Source: Nematopogon swammerdamellus
Lineage: Eukaryota > Arthropoda > Insecta > Lepidoptera > Adelidae
Direction of reading: 5' to 3'
Length of the DNA: 64,000 nt
NCBI GenBank assembly: GCA_946902875.1
Contig: OX336349.1
Coordinates: forward strand, 10,191,891 to 10,255,890
The notes beneath the pieces are model-generated. The model was given only the letters and a program-made list of their open reading frames with translations. It was not told where the DNA came from and searched no databases. Positions 13,100 through 24,899 of the stretch are shown here, piece after piece (position 1 is the first letter of the stretch; every line of letters starts with the position of its first letter). A program made the position numbers and the translations under genes.

Positions 13100-14305
13100 A
13101 TTAAATAAAAAAAATTTCATCCATCTCCGCCGACTCCCCCACCGTGCCCAAAACACTAGCCGCGTTGCCCCTTTGAATCTCCAGCCCTATTCGCTGGAGA
13201 AAAAAAGATTTGGCGCGGCGGTCGCCCGACTTTTCTATTAACAACTTTCCGAGCTGATCAGAAAAGCATTTTGCGTCGGGCGACCACACGCCAAGGGTTT
13301 CCACGGCGAAGGCCAAAAACTCAAAGGAGCAACACAGCGTAGAATATTTGCTCTTCTTAAATTTTGGGCCCCGAGAGCAGCAGACCCGGCAGAGATGGAG
13401 GAACCGACAATGTGAGTGGGGGCAAGGGTGTCCACACACGTTGCGTCCCACACCAACGCCCTCCCTTTGCTCCACGGGGTCAACGTCATGCCATCGGGCC
13501 GCTTTCCATCGTCACGACATAAGCCAGGCGGTTCTAATAAACTTGGAATGTCCGCCGTGGCTAGGGCTCGTTTTATTAAAATGTTGATCCTGCTATGCCG
13601 CGAACGACGACCAGCGCTGCGCTGGCACGACAGCCCGTGGTGACCGTATGGGTCAACGTTGGTGCCGCAGATGCAAGCATGTGGTTGACATACCCTCGCT
13701 CCCACTCTAAGGGCGACAGAAATGCGAGTGGCTTGGTCGTCCAAAAGGGTTCCCATATGGGGCGAAGGGTACGCGTGCAGCCATGCACCCGCCTCCTTTT
13801 CTGACGATGCTAGAAGTCTGGCACGATCGGCACCTGTTGAAACTTGCAGAATTTCGTTATAATTTATTTTGACCATAGGTAGGTCCCAGCCTCCCTGTGA
13901 ATCCAGAAAAATCGGCAAACTCTGTGTTGGACACTTAGACCTCCAACAATCTACGGCATCGTTCAAGTGGCTCACCTCAAACTCACCAAGTGAGGGGGTA
14001 AGAATTATTCCTATGAGGCGAATACCACTATGAGACGATGATAGAAAAGCTGGAAGTGCTAAATCTTCCACTTTTCGAATGCCGATTCCGCCAAATTTTA
14101 CCGGGAGAGTGGCCTGTCTCCATGACATGGGTTCCAAATGTACGTTTAAAATTAGTTGCATGCAAGCTTTAATAGTATAATCCATAGCTCGCAAACTCTC
14201 CACGTGCCTCCAAATTGGACTGCAACCATTGATTTTATAACCCTGTCGGGACAGATAGACCACTCCATATAACAAATTTGGTAACGTTGTAAATCGTAAA
14301 ACCAA
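13100..14305 (-). mobile_element. Retroelement polyprotein, C-terminal part, one frameshift
   Basis: The minus strand 13238-14305 is open for 355 codons. The product then continues in another frame (13101-13360) with [19 protein letters not shown] and IQRGNAASVLGT, so a frameshift sits near 13360. Landmarks are LPVKFGGIGIR after the RT region, a zinc-binding-like C-x-C...H-x-L-S-C block (HACICG ... HHGLSC) and a PDG ... WDATC block (KRPDGMTLTP, ALVWDATCVDTLAP) that looks like a PD-(D/E)XK nuclease core. I know this arrangement from retroelement proteins scattered in invertebrate genomes but will not assign a clade. Related fragments lie at 20134-20665, 24900-25970, 35000-35440 and 45850-46215. 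Confidence 0.8.
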
Positions 14306-14682
14306 CAGAGGGCGTTAATAATTTTTCTTGATGTTGTCGTAAAACAAACAGGTGGCGTTAATGTTTGTTAATACTTCTATACTAAGGGCGCTATCTAGTT
14401 GAAATACAACATGTATCTAGGTACCTTTAATTGTCACTAGGCTGTAGAATTACTGCTACTAGACAAAAGATGGCGCTTTCATTTATATTTATAAAGAACA
14501 TTATTTCTGTAAATTCCAAAATTTTTAATTATATTTGAATAATAAAATTATGACAATTTACAATTAAACTAACACTTCTTATCAAATTAAATAAAATAAA
14601 AAAAATTTTTGAAAATTATTTGGTATACGGAACAAAATATTATTATGATTGTAATTTCCTGTTTGTGCGCTTTTAATAGATA

Positions 14683-14744
14683 GATCCACACAGAGCACGG
14701 AATACCCCCGCGCGCGCGCGCGCGGTATTCCGTGCTCTGTGGAT
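14683..14744. repeat. Near-perfect hairpin with alternating CG loop
   Basis: Arms cagagcacggaatacc and ggtattccgtgctctg flank a run of alternating C and G (14709-14723). There is one 2-base offset near the outer end of the stem. Confidence 0.9.
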
Positions 14745-14828
14745 AGAACGTATTTATTTAGTTGAACAGTTAAACAAATACTCGTCACTCTTCATTCTAA
14801 TAATGTCAGCATTGTATGTAAAAAAAAA

Positions 14829-15033
14829 TATGAAAACTGCCTTAAAAAATTTATGAAATTAAAAAAATCGAACCCTAGAGTTGAAGGCGGTGCTAAAGAA
14901 GGCTACACAAATCACAAAGGATATCATCCACGCATGTTTTCTTTCATGTATCATTTTTGCTTGCTTTAGCACCGCCTTCAACTCTAGGGTTCGATTTTTT
15001 TTATTTCATACATTTTTGAAGGCGGTTTTTATA
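14829..15033. mobile_element. Foldback-type inverted repeat element
   Basis: The inner 38-bp arms (14862-14899 and 14963-15001) are perfect complements around tcgaaccctagagttgaagg. Outer arms continue imperfectly to 14829 and 15033 (ctgcc...aaaatttatgaaat). The loop is about 63 nt. Probably a small non-autonomous element. Confidence 0.85.
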
Positions 15034-15039
15034 TATTTT

Positions 15040-15900
15040 TTTAAATAGTTTTTTATTTCACAGTTTTTTTTTGAATTTTTTGCTATTAATGTACTCGGCG
15101 GAATCGCTCGACCTTCGGCCTCGCGATTCCGCCTCGCTTTCCAATCTGATCTCGACCAAATTAAAATGGAACCACGTCATGGTTATCCCCTTTCAAACAA
15201 AAAAAAAGAATTTTCAAAATCGGCCCACAATAATTGACGGAGTAATCGCGTAACAAACATCCAAAAAAAGAAAACATACCGTCGAATTGAGAATCTCCTA
15301 GGTCTAAAGTAAATTGCTCGTGATGACAAATTCAACGAGCCCAAACACGATGGGTTTATCATGTGTAGTTTAGGAGTTCCTATGGCCACCTTCCGTCTCC
15401 ATCATCAGACCAGCTCGATGGTACTCGTACTCGTATTATAATATATTAAACGCATCTGGCCGGTCGGAAAAGATTTCAAATTTAGAATATTCATGAAACA
15501 AGGGTCCGAATATGAATGACAATATCGATTCATGTATTTCAATACAATGACAGAGAAAATTTCAAAATATTAGGTACCTATTCTACCTATTTAATACTTT
15601 TTAGTTCTAGTTTATTTTTTTTTAAGTCGGTTTTATATTTTTAAAACAATATTACATAAAAAACAATAATCGAAATCGAATAATCGAAATCGGTTGAAGT
15701 GGTACAGAATTATTCGCCATGTGTCAAACTGCAAATTGCTGAAAAAGTCCACATCACAAAAGTTTTGCTGAAGGTAACCACACACCAATAGTATTTTGTT
15801 GCTTTTTCATAAACCGCTCAATCAATTTCAATAAAATTTCAATGGGAGCACCTCTGAAGTATGACCTACCAAACAAAAAAAGAATTTTCAAAATCAGCCC
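15040..15900. repeat. Interspersed repeats without coding potential
   Basis: Two related blocks, around 15105-15275 and 15740-15905, share aaacaaaaaaa, gaattttcaaaatc and a ggcccat/cagcccat word. This block type is frequent in lepidopteran intergenic DNA. No gene seen. Confidence 0.55.
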
Positions 15901-15908
15901 ATAATTAA

Positions 15909-17212
15909 CACGTTGAACGCCATACGACCCACCGGTGGGCCTAGCGTACTTTTCGGTTCGGGCCAAGCCAAACTCATTATATCCGTAATTTTCATCAACT
16001 TGAGATTTTCATCACAAAGTTTATAAAATGCGGTAATTTGTAAGGAAAATAAAAATTTGCGACTTTTACCGTCTAATTTTCGAGATATAGCAGAAGGCTC
16101 ACGGGTGGATCGTGTGGCCTCATATGAAGGATTTGTATTTTTCTGTTGGCTGGGGCCGCGGGGTCACGCCGCGGCCCACCCGTTGCGCACACGCCGCGGA
16201 CGCAGCGATCAATCCCGGTCCGGCTGCGTCGACAATTGAGGATGTTTTACGCTTTTCTCGCCAAAAATTATTATTTTGAAGATTTCGAATTAACACAAGA
16301 AGCGCTAACGCAGTTAGAAAACATCGAGATAGATCTTCTGAACCGTAGTTTCGGAATAGATTCTATGAAGACGTAGTTCAACCAACGAAAAGAAGATGCT
16401 GTCGAATTCTTTTGTCGGAGAGTGAGGATAGCGACTATGAAATGCATATAGAAAGACGGAAGAGAATGAAACACACTCTGGAAAGGAAAGAGGGATTGGC
16501 CAGAAAAGTGAGAAGAACATGTCACCAATGTTATGCAAAGAACGTACCAATAATGGGTAGCAAACAGGCTAAAACCAAGTCGAAAAAAGTATCCACTTAT
16601 TGCCAAAGCAGCCCAACTAAACCATTCCTTTGTTTGCCTTGTTTTAACATGACTCACGGATAATTCTTTATTGTTTATGGTTAAACCCTTTGGGGTTAAG
16701 ATGATTGATTATTTTAAATAATGAAGTGTCATAATGTTGTGATTGTTCAATTTCATAAATATTTTGTTTTGTTCAATTTCATAAATTATTTTCGTAATAA
16801 ATAATGTCTTCTTATTTGGCAATGAAGAAAATTTTATGTTCATTTTTATTTTGACGAATATTTTCTTATTATTTTCTGGTTTTATTAATTCTATTAATAC
16901 AAATATTATTTTCTACCTTATCGTTAAGAGCAGCCCTAGCATCGTTACAATTAACTTAATAAAAAACTACAAGTTTCTATTGGATTTGAAAACCACGCCG
17001 TCCGCTTCGACTACAAGGCCATGCGGCTCACTTCCATATTGGCTTTGTAGCTGCGCTCTGTGGCTTGTAGGAAGCGTTTACGTAGGCCCTCTCACGCGGC
17101 TCACCGGTGACCCCCATGCCCTGAATGGTTCAGTAAGGAAAGGCTCACCGGTGAGCGGTGAGCCCCGTGGCCCAAACGGAAATACTGGATTTTTCATGTG
17201 GCGTTGAACGTG
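15909..17212 (+). mobile_element. piggyBac-like element, internally deleted
   Basis: Left end CACGTTGAACG follows TTAA (15905-15908). The right end CGTTGAACGTG (17202-17212) is its complement bar one base, and is followed by TAA, a damaged TTAA. Subterminal caccggtg motifs occur near both ends (15930; 17099-17160). The frame 16412-16663 ends with a Cys-rich block (CHQCY, TYCQSS, FLCLPCFN, H) matching the C-terminal zinc-binding domain of piggyBac transposases. A short frame before it (16240-16376) may be an N-terminal remnant. The DDD catalytic core is absent, so the copy is non-autonomous. Confidence 0.8.
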
Positions 17213-17214
17213 TA

Positions 17215-17475
17215 AGATTGTAATTTCCTGTTTGCGGTTTTACTCCGGTCCAAAGAATTTACAAACTCTTTGGTTGTACTTGGGTTGTACCTAGCTCCGC
17301 TTATTTGTTGTTATATCCGCTATAGTAACACATATTCTGTGAAAATTTCAACGGGCTTCCTATTACGGTTCAAGAGATACAGCCCTCGGACGGACAAACG
17401 GACGGACGGACAGACAGACTGCGGAGGCTTAGTAATAGGCTTCCGTACAGGGATACGGAAACCTAAAAATAAGGG
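17215..17475 (+). repeat. Interspersed repeat with (cgga)n block
   Basis: Shares gtgaaaatttcaacgggc, cggttca, gatacagccctcgga and the ggatacggaaacctaaaaa end with 61627-61790 on the opposite strand. Confidence 0.7.
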
Positions 17476-17667
17476 GTGAAATAGGGGTGAAAGTTTTTGT
17501 ATGGGGAATCCATGATTTCTCTAGGTAAGGATATGAAAATTTATTATCTAGGCTTTTGGCACAGATTACTCAATAGTTACTGCTTTTGGTAAGAAATAAT
17601 GAATAATGGTCAGGAAGAGGAAGGGGGAGAGAAAAGAAGGGGAAGTGGGTGGGAGGTACGTTTGTCA

Positions 17668-17981
17668 GCCTCGGTAGCTCAGTGGTGCAGGCAACCCTGG
17701 GCGCGGTCAACACTTGGATGGGTGACCGCTCGACCATTTGAGGCTGACCGTGGTTCGGATTCCACGTAAAACTGTAGCACCCTTCCCTTCTTACCTTACT
17801 AGGGTTGGTACCACCGCACTGAATAAAACGTATGTCGAAACGGCTATGTAAATCAAAGAGATTTGATGTAAATAGTTTTTTCGTTTTTTTCCGTCCAGTT
17901 CAGTATAGCCGGCACGACATGTCCGACATCACGGATGTTGTAGGTGATGTATCCAACCATGTCAGTTTCCATAAAAAAAAG
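17668..17981 (+). mobile_element. SINE with tRNA-like and 5S-rRNA-like head
   Basis: The head has a tRNA A-box-like word (TAGCTCAGTGG, 17675-17685) and a block at 17697-17729 that follows the 5S rRNA internal promoter closely (cttggatgggtgaccgc with gggcgcggt just before). A B-box-like ggttcggattcc comes next (about 17752-17763). The 3' part is the shared tail ending ttccataaaaaaaa. Transcription by RNA polymerase III is inferred. Confidence 0.75.
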
Positions 17982-18370
17982 AAGAAGAGGAGGAGAGGTA
18001 TGGAGGGAGGAAGGGTTAGTGAATGAGGGTAGGTGTGGGGGAGGGAGGTAGTAGAGGGAACGAGGAGGAATGGATATCGAGGGAGTGAGAGGTTGAAAGG
18101 GGGAAGGGGCGGGGTAAGAGGGGGTTGCGGACAGGATGAGGGGTAGTAGGGGAGGAATGGAATGCGAGGGTGATGGGAAGGAGGGGCGACATGAGGGGAG
18201 GAAGGGAAGTAGGGAGAGAGGGAGGGAATGGGCGAAAGGGAAGGTGGCAAAGAGGGGGTCCGTGAAGGGTGAGGGGAAGGAGGGGAGGAAGGCGGGATCG
18301 AGGAGAGAAGACCGGGAGAGAGGTGAGTGAGAGATGGGCGAGGAAGGAATCCCTTCCTTCCTCCCGAAAA
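17982..18370 (+). repeat. Polypurine (G/A) low-complexity tract
   Basis: About 390 nt made almost wholly of G and A on the plus strand, beginning in the A-tail of the SINE. Apparent proteins on either strand are compositional artefacts. Confidence 0.85.
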
Positions 18371-19055
18371 AGATAGAGAATATAAGAGAAGCGATGGTTT
18401 ATTATCAATTTTGCATTTAAATCAGATTTACTATTTTTTTATTTTATTCGTCGTCGTGTCGTCGTCGGTAAAATCCAAAGAGATTTTATGTTACATGATA
18501 CGTCATTGGTAAAATCTACAATTTTACAATTTTATATAAAATATCATTGACTTCAAAGCATGATACGTCATTGATTGACTTATATATTCTGTAAAGCTTA
18601 TCACAAATACATTAAACCCACCCTCTTTTAATCTCTTTGGTATAACACCACCAGCAGCATCGTAGATGGAAAAAATAGCCCTGGACTCAACTTTTTTTAA
18701 TTCGGTGCCTGGACTCCCTACTTCATACTCAAACACATTTTGTTCATACTTCAACTATTACTAAAACGAGACACCGCGATTATGGTAGTGTGCGTATCGC
18801 GTGAATACAGAACCGACCGTCTCAAGAGATCGCATCGATATTGTGTCATCCTTTTTCCACGCGCAGTAACCCGTATCGCTTGCCTGCACGCTCCACGCAA
18901 ACATTTGCGTGTTCCAAAACAAGCGAACGTCGCGCGTCGATCGATAAATTGCCGCAACGGCTAAAAACTATGGAGGTGGCTTTTTACTTTCGAGCGACTG
19001 TAAGGAGAAAGGAAGTATTGTGATCGTCCAAAATGTCGAAGTTGAGAATGCGACT
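18371..19055. other. No gene recognised
   Basis: AT-rich, then a GC-richer patch (18770-18970) with overlapping short frames on both strands and no recognisable domain. Confidence 0.5.
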
Positions 19056-19387
19056 GATTTTTTTTTTTTTTATTGAAACTGACACGGTTGGCTACATCAC
19101 CTACAACATCCGTGATGTCAGCCCATAACACCGGGTGAACTTGGTGCCACGTCAGTGCTTCCCTTCGGTCGTGCCGACTACACTGAACTGGACGGAAAAC
19201 ACAAACTATTTACATAGCCGTTTGGACCGACCTTTCATTCAGTGCGGTGGTACCAACCCGGGCGGGTTAAACCCTACCACCTAGTAATATAAGAAGGGGG
19301 TCATATCCCTTAGTCGCCTTTTACGACATACACGGGGAGAGATGCAGTGGGGCTATTCTTTTAAAGTACCGGCCCCACACAGTACAG
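19056..19387 (-). repeat. Dispersed retroposon, gtgtggggcc head with shared tail (minus)
   Basis: Inverse of 8827-9152 and 57595-57918. The T-run at 19060-19072 is the A-tail on the minus strand. Confidence 0.85.
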
Positions 19388-20130
19388 ATTTGGGCTATAT
19401 ATCTGTCAACGATCCCAAAAAAGTGGTTTTGAGAAACATGTATGTGTGTGTGTGTGTGTGTGTGTCCGTCCAGCGACCTTGTGCCTAAACTGCTCAACCG
19501 ATTTCGTTCAAAATTCGTATTTAGTAGTTTGAAATGATAATCTAGGGGTACCTTTTTTAGTTTTTTTTAATTAAAAAAAATAAGGGTAGCTGTCATACAA
19601 ATTATTTCGTTGAGGTCGATTTTCTTATAAATGGCTAACGATTTTTATTATTATTATTATATTTAATCCATCGTGTTTGTTTCCGTTTTCAAAGGTGGTG
19701 AGGTAAAAAAATATAATTTTAAAGAAGGTATCTCCACTTTATCCTAACCGCACGCGCGTATTTGAATTGCACGCAGGTTTGGTTTGTGGGTATTTGGCAA
19801 CTAAAAATATAATAAGAAATAGGCATGCCATCTATAGACAAATAGGACAACTTAACTTTGGTCTGACATCTATGATGCAGAAGCGGCGAAATTATACATT
19901 TTATCCGCCAAGCTCACGGACTGACAAAACATGAAAATATTTATTGGAAAAATTATGAAAACCTTAAAATACACTATTTTGAAATTTCTACTTAATATAA
20001 AATAATCTTTAAATTTAACTATGCTGTTCCCACTTAGCATCGTTCTATAATTAGCAGATTTAAAAATATAATAATTATTTAATTCAAATTCGATACTCCT
20101 GGCGCCATCTTAGGACATAATTGAAGACTA
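19388..20130. other. No gene; (tg)n microsatellite and repeats
   Basis: A (tg) run at about 19440-19463 is followed by a tccgtccagcgacc / ctgctcaaccgatttcgttc block of interspersed-repeat type. Otherwise AT-rich sequence. Confidence 0.5.
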
Positions 20131-20133
20131 ATT

Positions 20134-20665
20134 TCATGTTACCTTTAAAACAGCGCTGACGGTACATCTGACTCCCCCTATAAAATCAATGACTGCAACG
20201 AAGAAAGTAAGTGAGCCTTGGGATGCAGAAACAATGACGGAGCAGGAAGAGAGCAACGTGCTTATTGAGATGTTTAAGGCGTTCGGCGAAGAACTCAACC
20301 TTCTGTTGTTTTTCATGCATCAGTGGTGTGATAGACTCGTCTGTTAGTGGCGCCCCGAGAAGAAATAAATTTTCTTTCGATAGTGTTTTTATTCCTGGTA
20401 AAATGTTATTGAATTCGTCAAATATTTGAGATTTTTCATTTTCTGAAAACATAGCTGAAAAGTAAATTTGGCATTTTGAAAAATTCAAATCTAAACCAAC
20501 TTTTTTAAAATTTTGTATAATTTTTTTGATATCATCTAAAACCGTGTCCTTATTTCCCCCTAAAACCCCATCATCTAAATACCATAAATTAAGTTCCGAA
20601 TTTATTTTTTTTATCGCATCTAAAATGCCTAAACTGAAAATAGGTGGACCCAGGGGACTCATATT
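20134..20665 (-). mobile_element. Reverse-transcriptase fragment (YLDD box)
   Basis: The minus-strand frame 20186-20662 reads SPLGPPIFSLGI, then LNLWYLDDGVLGG with the YxDD polymerase motif, then LNFSKCQ and LFLLGAPL, and ends CIPRLTYFLRC. This is the palm and thumb of the protein family whose C-terminus lies at 13100-14305. Both ends are truncated. Confidence 0.8.
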
Positions 20666-20799
20666 TAATTTAAACTATATAGTAAAGAACTACGTGAATT
20701 ATTTATTTTAAAATTAAAATTAATAATTCACATACAAAAGTTCAAGTATGTATGTATGTTTTCTGTGTAGTTTACTGTACATTAACAAATACGGCTGAA

Positions 20800-21020
20800 G
20801 ATCAAATATTACCTATAACCTGGGAATCTTCAAAAGGCGTGTTAATAAATTAGACAACAACCTCTTTGTCCGCCTAGTAGCTGGCATGGCGCCTCTCTGA
20901 GCGTGGTTTCGCAAGGAGTGAGGTTATTGGCTGTGTCTTAATCGTTCTTTGAACTTTTGGGCACAGACATCCGTGCCGGTAGTCTATAAAAAAAAAAATA
21001 ATAAATAAAAAAAAAAAATA
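20800..21020 (+). mobile_element. CR1-like LINE 3' end
   Basis: Plus strand reads like the last codons of a CR1-type RT (NLGIFKRRVNKLD, AGMAP), then gagcgtggtttcg, a 3' UTR word shared with 2116-2995, and an A-rich tail from about 20989. Confidence 0.7.
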
Positions 21021-23290
21021 TTTGTAAACTGTGCTTAAAACGTAAACTCCTTAGAAAAATTGATAATTTCAATGAAGTTATAATAAATATGATAAACAAT
21101 TTACCAATTTAAATGTTATAAAGGTTCCTCATAATATCGTGAAAGTCTAATAAACACTTGCCAAAATAATTATATTAAATGCTAAATTTACATACATAAC
21201 CTACAACAAATAAATCAAACCGGTTATCAATAACTTATACCTACTTCTCAAGCACTAGTCAGTATCGGAATTCCTAAGCGCATAATAGCGCTTAAAAACT
21301 TCAAAGAGCTCCTCCTTTCGCACCTCACCAATTCAGATCAATGGAAAGCGACGGGGGAACTATTTCTAATAATAAATACCAGCCCTGCCTGCTCAACCCA
21401 CTACCATCAACCGTCACAATGGCGTGCAATTCATCACGCATCGGTGGGCTGCACTTTTTGTGAGTCATCGCTGGGTCGGCAGTCACGGGGGGACGGTTGA
21501 GTTGCGCTGGGTGGCGCGTGCACTCGGGTCGAGGGGCGTCGGACGGGTCGGGCTGACACCGCGCCACTATTAGCGGGTTATCGGGCAGGAATTTGTGTGT
21601 ACTATCGGGTGGACGGATGGGGTGTAAGCTGAGATATTAAGACGTGCTTTTATTTAGGAAATAGTTTCATAATTTGTTTTTGTTTTGTTGAACAAATTCG
21701 TAATTTACAAAGAAATATTTGTAAAATAACCGAAATTGTGCTTAAAATAAAATAAACTGTTTTTTTTATGAATATCTAAAATCAAATTGGGCGAAATAAT
21801 TGTTCGTCATTATATTAAATAACGAGGAGTATGCATTGCTTTCTTTTATTTCACATCAATCAATTGTACTTTGCAAAAGCTGACGCTATCGCTGTTGGTC
21901 GGGCGTTACAATAATCGAAACTTGGAAGTAGTTCAAACTTAAAACAAAATTAACACAAAATGTTTCTCAGCGAATGAAATGGAAAGTGGGAGGTCGGGTG
22001 TTCGTGTCCCTGCGCGCACGTGCGCTCGCCCACAAAGTGATTAGTACAACCATAATAATGATCAATGTGCGTTTCCACGGTCGCATTTTTTTGTACCTCT
22101 ACCCCGCGACCCAGACATATCAGACCCACCTAATTACTTCTCAGAAAAAGGTTTTTTTACCTTCATTTACCAGGGTAATAAATTGTTTTTACGGTGAAAA
22201 CACGAAATGTTATCGCCGCGGTTTGTTCACGAGTCGGTTTTTATGGGCCCGCTAATTTGATTGGTTGTTAACTTCCTATTACTCTATCTTCCAAAATTAA
22301 ATCGGGGTGAGAGTGATGTAGTAAAATTTCATTTATTTTTTATTTTTATTAATAAGGGAGGAAATTGTGAGTAGTCTACGTCACGTATACCCCTTGTAAT
22401 AGTAGTGCATTATTTATCGCTCAATGATTAAACAATTGAACATCAAAACGTTTCCTTTTCGGTTTTGTAGCGTATGCTAGCGTAGCTGCCGGTCGCTCTG
22501 TATACATGACCGACAATGCAACATCTTCCTCGGGCGGATCTAAAATTGTACTAAGACGCGACGCCTTTAGACCAATTTATTAATTTGTTGTGGTTCCCAT
22601 GAAAACGACGCCAAATTCAGTCTAGCTGATTCAGGACACGACGACGGCGGCGTTACAACTATCACATTATAAGTTGTGGGCACAACGTGGGCACCGCGCA
22701 CGACCGAAGACGACTCCGCGCCGCCAGCCCCCGCCCCCGCCCCGCGGCGCTTCAGAGAGAAGTTTACTTGGTCCCGTGCCGCCCGCGTCATCCAAAAATC
22801 ATTCTCTCGTTTCTGAGTTTTTCAGAATCCGGTCACGAACGAGACGGGACCGCGACGTTGACACTTCGCGAAAATTCAGCAAAAACTTCGCGCCTTCGCC
22901 CGAGATAAGGAGGTAAATGTACGTTTACATTATTTACCTACTTGCGTATGACACGACCTAGCGGGACGCCGCCGCGACGCGACGCCGCCGCCGCTGCAAC
23001 TGCTTGGAAAAAAATTGTTAGTGACGGCAAACTGTCACGTAATATTAGGGAAGGCAATTGAATGCTGCGACAGGAATATGTGATTTCATTTCTTCTTACG
23101 CTGGCATTAAGTTATATATTATTTCAATCTAAAGAAACACTTCTCTATTTTTATACTGTATAAATGTATGATAATAAATAAACAGACGAGATAAACAGTA
23201 TCTACCATACCGCACCATCTACTTTTTATTAGACGGGTCAATGGCGTTCATGGTGGGTTTTTGCCAGTTTGATAATTATTCTAACGTTCT
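21021..23290. other. No gene recognised
   Basis: AT-rich sequence with GC patches at 21400-21560 and 22640-22990. Frames of 70-93 codons overlap on both strands in these patches. None has a recognisable domain. Confidence 0.5.
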
Positions 23291-23294
23291 GGAT

Positions 23295-23480
23295 TAGGTT
23301 TTTTTATGTAAGTAATCCGGTATGGGTGGCTGCGTCAGAAGGGCCAAAGCACATTCTCCGACCAGCCAATATCACCTCCGATAATGTAGGTGCCATATGG
23401 GAGCCTTCCCTTTGGATTGCTGGAAATACTGGACTAGAGTAGAACAGCAGCGGCTTCTATGCGGTCATCTTATATACTTG
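23295..23480 (-). repeat. Possible LINE 3' end
   Basis: tttttttatgtaa followed by atgggtggctg and ggtgccat words resembles the tail at 2116-2230, but it is diverged. Confidence 0.35.
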
Positions 23481-24895
23481 CATACATTTTATAAAAACTA
23501 TATCCAACAAAGGCAATAAAATATAATGTTGGCAACGCTATCCATGTTCAAGTAGCTTACCATCGTCTTGTTTCTCTCGCACATTTAGTAGGTAGTTCTA
23601 AAAAAAATAAAGTATCCATTTCCCTGCTAGTCGACGCGACGCCCTCTCGCGGCGCCAACAATAAAGACAAAAGAACACATCAGCACACAATTTCCTATGC
23701 TAAAATCCCTCAAGCTTCGGGCGATTAACGCTTTGTGAGTCTGCCCAGTAGCGTTTTAATTTCGCTGCCGCTTTTGTACGGTCAGCTCTCAACAATCTAC
23801 ATGCTTATAGTACCTTGTCTCAGTGACTAACTTAATTGCTTACTTTCTCTGAACGCTTCACAGGAAAGGGAATGCACATATTATGACAAGGTTCTCCATT
23901 TGTACCTTCGCTCGTTTACTTGACCGTATGAAGACGAGCTATTTTGACTTTTTAATTTGGATGCACAGCCGTGCGTTGCACGTCGCAGTGTGAACGAAAA
24001 GTGAACAGGAAACTGAAATAGCGTGATGAAGTGATATTCGAAATTTGGCGTTTGAATCTTTTGAATAGGCAGATTACCTAAATAAAGCCTCGAGGGTGTC
24101 ATATAAATCTGTTTTAAAACTTTATGATCTAAGGTACACTAAGACGAAGAGCAGTACAATAATTAGCAATCGCATCGGCCTGTGGGAAAACGGCCGCCGA
24201 TCGCTGTTCTGTGAAAGGTGCATACAAAATTGACTAAAAATAATATTAATTCTGCAATAAATCCGCCTTTTGTATCATAGAAAAATTTAATTCTTGCATG
24301 TGTGCTTGTTTGATGGACGCTTTTCTCTTTACTCATGGAGGTACTCCACCTCCATGTCCTTACTCCTGAACGTTTTGCGTATACTTGAATTCTATTAGAA
24401 GTGGCCTAAGATAAGATTTCGAAAAGATTCAAAGACCGACGATACTCGATACTGCCACGGTGACGTGCTCCAGATTCTTCAAAGGAACTATGCTTTGCTC
24501 TGGCTAAGAGCACTAACGACATTTCTCGCGTACTAAATACCGACTTACATTCGTTACAGTAAGGACAGTAAGACAAAGGCGTTTCATTTTGTCTTCCTTT
24601 GACGTCTGTCGTCTGACGTTCTTGCAAGCAAGTTCCGCATAGCCTAAGAGCAAGAAGACGATAGGTATAGAGAAAACAGCGAAAAAGTGTTTGTTTTTCG
24701 ACGCTGTATCTTACATGACAAAAAAACATTATCAATCGTATATGCAGGTGATAACAGACTACCAAAATTTTAAGGGGTGATTCTGGAACTCAAATTTTAG
24801 AACATGTTTACCTAACTCTTATACTTAAGTCTTATTATTCGGTAGAAAATAAGCCAGCAACGTCTTCTAGCCCCATTTGTTTATTTTTCTACGTG
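23481..24895. other. No gene recognised
   Basis: The minus-strand frame 24406-24765 contains paired cysteines (LCGTC, YCPYCNEC), but I cannot match it to a known domain. Otherwise repeats and AT-rich DNA. Confidence 0.45.
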
Positions 24896-24899
24896 TGCC

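Noticed and set aside
13348..13804. Plus-strand frames of 69-79 codons
   Set aside because: They are antisense shadows of the retroelement polyprotein on the minus strand.
18016..18408. Pro/Ser-rich 130-codon frame on the minus strand and matching Gly/Glu/Arg-rich frames on the plus strand
   Set aside because: They lie in a polypurine low-complexity tract; the composition alone keeps the frames open.
22640..22990. GC-rich patch as a CpG-island promoter of a host gene
   Set aside because: No exon with recognisable coding sequence follows on either strand within reach.
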